From Bacillota bacterium (GTDB lineage: Bacteria; Bacillota; Clostridia; DSM-8532): a stretch of DNA of 64,000 nucleotides. The notes beneath the pieces are model-generated. The model saw only the letters and a program-made list of their open reading frames with translations. It was not told where the DNA came from and made no database searches. The stretch spans positions 56,094 to 120,093 of the forward strand of contig JAEYOK010000005.1 of assembly GCA_023411795.1 (NCBI GenBank), read 5' to 3'. The first letter of the stretch is position 1. Each line of letters begins with the position of its first letter. The translations under genes and the position numbers were made by a program. Shown here piece by piece: positions 63,182 to 64,000 of this stretch.

Positions 63182-63943
63182 TTATAACCTAACATCTATT
63201 CCCTGGTTCTTTAAATAATTTTTTAAATCTATAATTTTCATTTCACCAAAATGAAATAATGACGCAGCCAATACCGCATCGGCTTTTCCATCGACAATAG
63301 CATCCCTGAAGTGTTCCGGCTTTCCTGCACCTCCCGAGGCTATGACAGGTATTCCAACCGCATTTGAAACAGCCCTTGTCAGTTCAATATCGTATCCTGC
63401 CTTTGTACCGTCACAATCCATGCTAGTAAGTAAAATCTCACCCGCTCCGCGTTTTTCTGCCTCGTATGCCCACTCCACAACGTCTTTTCCTGTGTTAATC
63501 CGGCCTCCGTTAAGATATACATCCCAACCCGACCCATCATTGCGCCTCTTAGCATCAATTGCCGTAACAACACATTGAGAGCCGAATCTCAAGGCAGCTT
63601 CGGTTATTAGCTCAGGCCTTTTCAGAGCAGCAGAGTTTACTCCGATTTTGTCTGCACCGGCAAGAAGTATACGGCGGAAATCCTCCACTGTTCTCACTCC
63701 TCCTCCGACGGTAAAAGGTATGAAAACCTGCTCGGCCACACGGGAGACCATATCTAGCATAATATCCCGAGAGTCTGATGAAGCCGTAATATCAAGAAAC
63801 GTAAGCTCATCGGCTCCGGCTTTATCATATGCCGCTGCACATTGAACCGGGTCTCCTGCATCAATTAGATTTACAAACTGAACACCTTTTACAACCCTAC
63901 CCCCAAGGACATCCAGACATGGGATGATTCTTTTGGTAAGCAT
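63182..63943 (-). CDS. hisF: Imidazole glycerol phosphate synthase, cyclase subunit
   Basis: 253 residues, TIM barrel. Catalytic D11 (IPCLDVLGGRVVKG) and the Asp in AIDAKRRNDGSGWDVY are present, with phosphate loops FTVGGGVRT and IPVIASGGAG. It uses ammonia from HisH to close the imidazole ring of histidine. AAAGAGG precedes the ATG. The upstream genes lie beyond the window, cut off by a REP-like repeat. Confidence 0.96.
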   Translation of the reverse strand: MLTKRIIPCLDVLGGRVVKGVQFVNLIDAGDPVQCAAAYDKAGADELTFLDITASSDSRDIMLDMVSRVAEQVFIPFTVGGGVRTVEDFRRILLAGADKIGVNSAALKRPELITEAALRFGSQCVVTAIDAKRRNDGSGWDVYLNGGRINTGKDVVEWAYEAEKRGAGEILLTSMDCDGTKAGYDIELTRAVSNAVGIPVIASGGAGKPEHFRDAIVDGKADAVLAASLFHFGEMKIIDLKNYLKNQGIDVRL

Positions 63944-63969
63944 AATATATACCTCTTTTTATTTTATTG

Positions 63970-63996
63970 GTGACAGGGGGACGGGGTTAGTGTCAC
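63970..63996. repeat. REP-like repeat at the right edge
   Basis: GTGACA and TGTCAC form a 6-bp stem around GGGGGACGGGGTTAG. The GGGGACGG core is shared with the repeats at 2140, 10293, 11179 and 11287. It may continue past the window. Confidence 0.7.
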
Positions 63997-64000
63997 ACTT

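Overview
The window looks like chromosomal DNA of a low-GC, endospore-forming, fermentative clostridium (Bacillota). The grounds are SpmA/SpmB, AbrB, a DacF-type carboxypeptidase, a YabE-type G5/3D protein, the redox repressor Rex, a clostripain-family protease, strong AGGAGG ribosome sites and A+T-rich spacers. No tRNA, rRNA, CRISPR array, prophage or plasmid function was seen. The species cannot be named from this.

Layout. 1-6235: a two-component pair (kinase cut by the window edge), a purine permease, an SDR reductase divergent from a serine-palmitoyltransferase-like alpha-oxoamine synthase, and AbrB. 6456-11180: spmAB, a NitT/TauT-type ABC importer and a REP-associated transposase (RAYT) bracketed by its REP repeats. 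11323-19147: dacF-pdp-deoB, a phosphoesterase, a class V aminotransferase, a family-4 uracil-DNA glycosylase and a calcium-loop protein.

19201-45482 is a large alpha-glucan region. It holds two sugar ABC importers (binding protein plus two permeases each, no ATPase), a GH65 maltose phosphorylase, a cytoplasmic GH13 cyclomaltodextrinase, a membrane-anchored type I pullulanase, a lipoprotein alpha-amylase, a short GT35 phosphorylase, beta-phosphoglucomutase, two LacI regulators and a chemoreceptor. An unrelated-looking ABC-2 exporter sits inside it. The implied route is surface hydrolysis, oligosaccharide uptake, then intracellular phosphorolysis to glucose-1-phosphate and glucose-6-phosphate. 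Five promoters carry the same LacI-type operator (TGNAANCGNTTGCA) 3-14 bases after the -10 box, including the chemoreceptor promoter. Two further promoters carry a different operator (GGAAAACGTTTTCC), so the region probably has two local regulators with separate sites.

45493-64000: a tandem structured repeat, purA, clostripain-like protease, galT-galK-galE with a divergent AraC regulator, deoC, an uncharacterised protein, then a housekeeping run in the metG-tatD-yabE-ksgA order familiar from Bacillus, an IspF-like protein with altered active-site motifs, rex and hisF. A REP-like repeat lies at the right edge.

Most worth a second look: the tandem repeat with a compensatory base change, the chemoreceptor inside the glucan regulon, the perfect 60-bp REP palindrome and its RAYT, the SPT-like synthase/SDR pair, and the divergent IspF.
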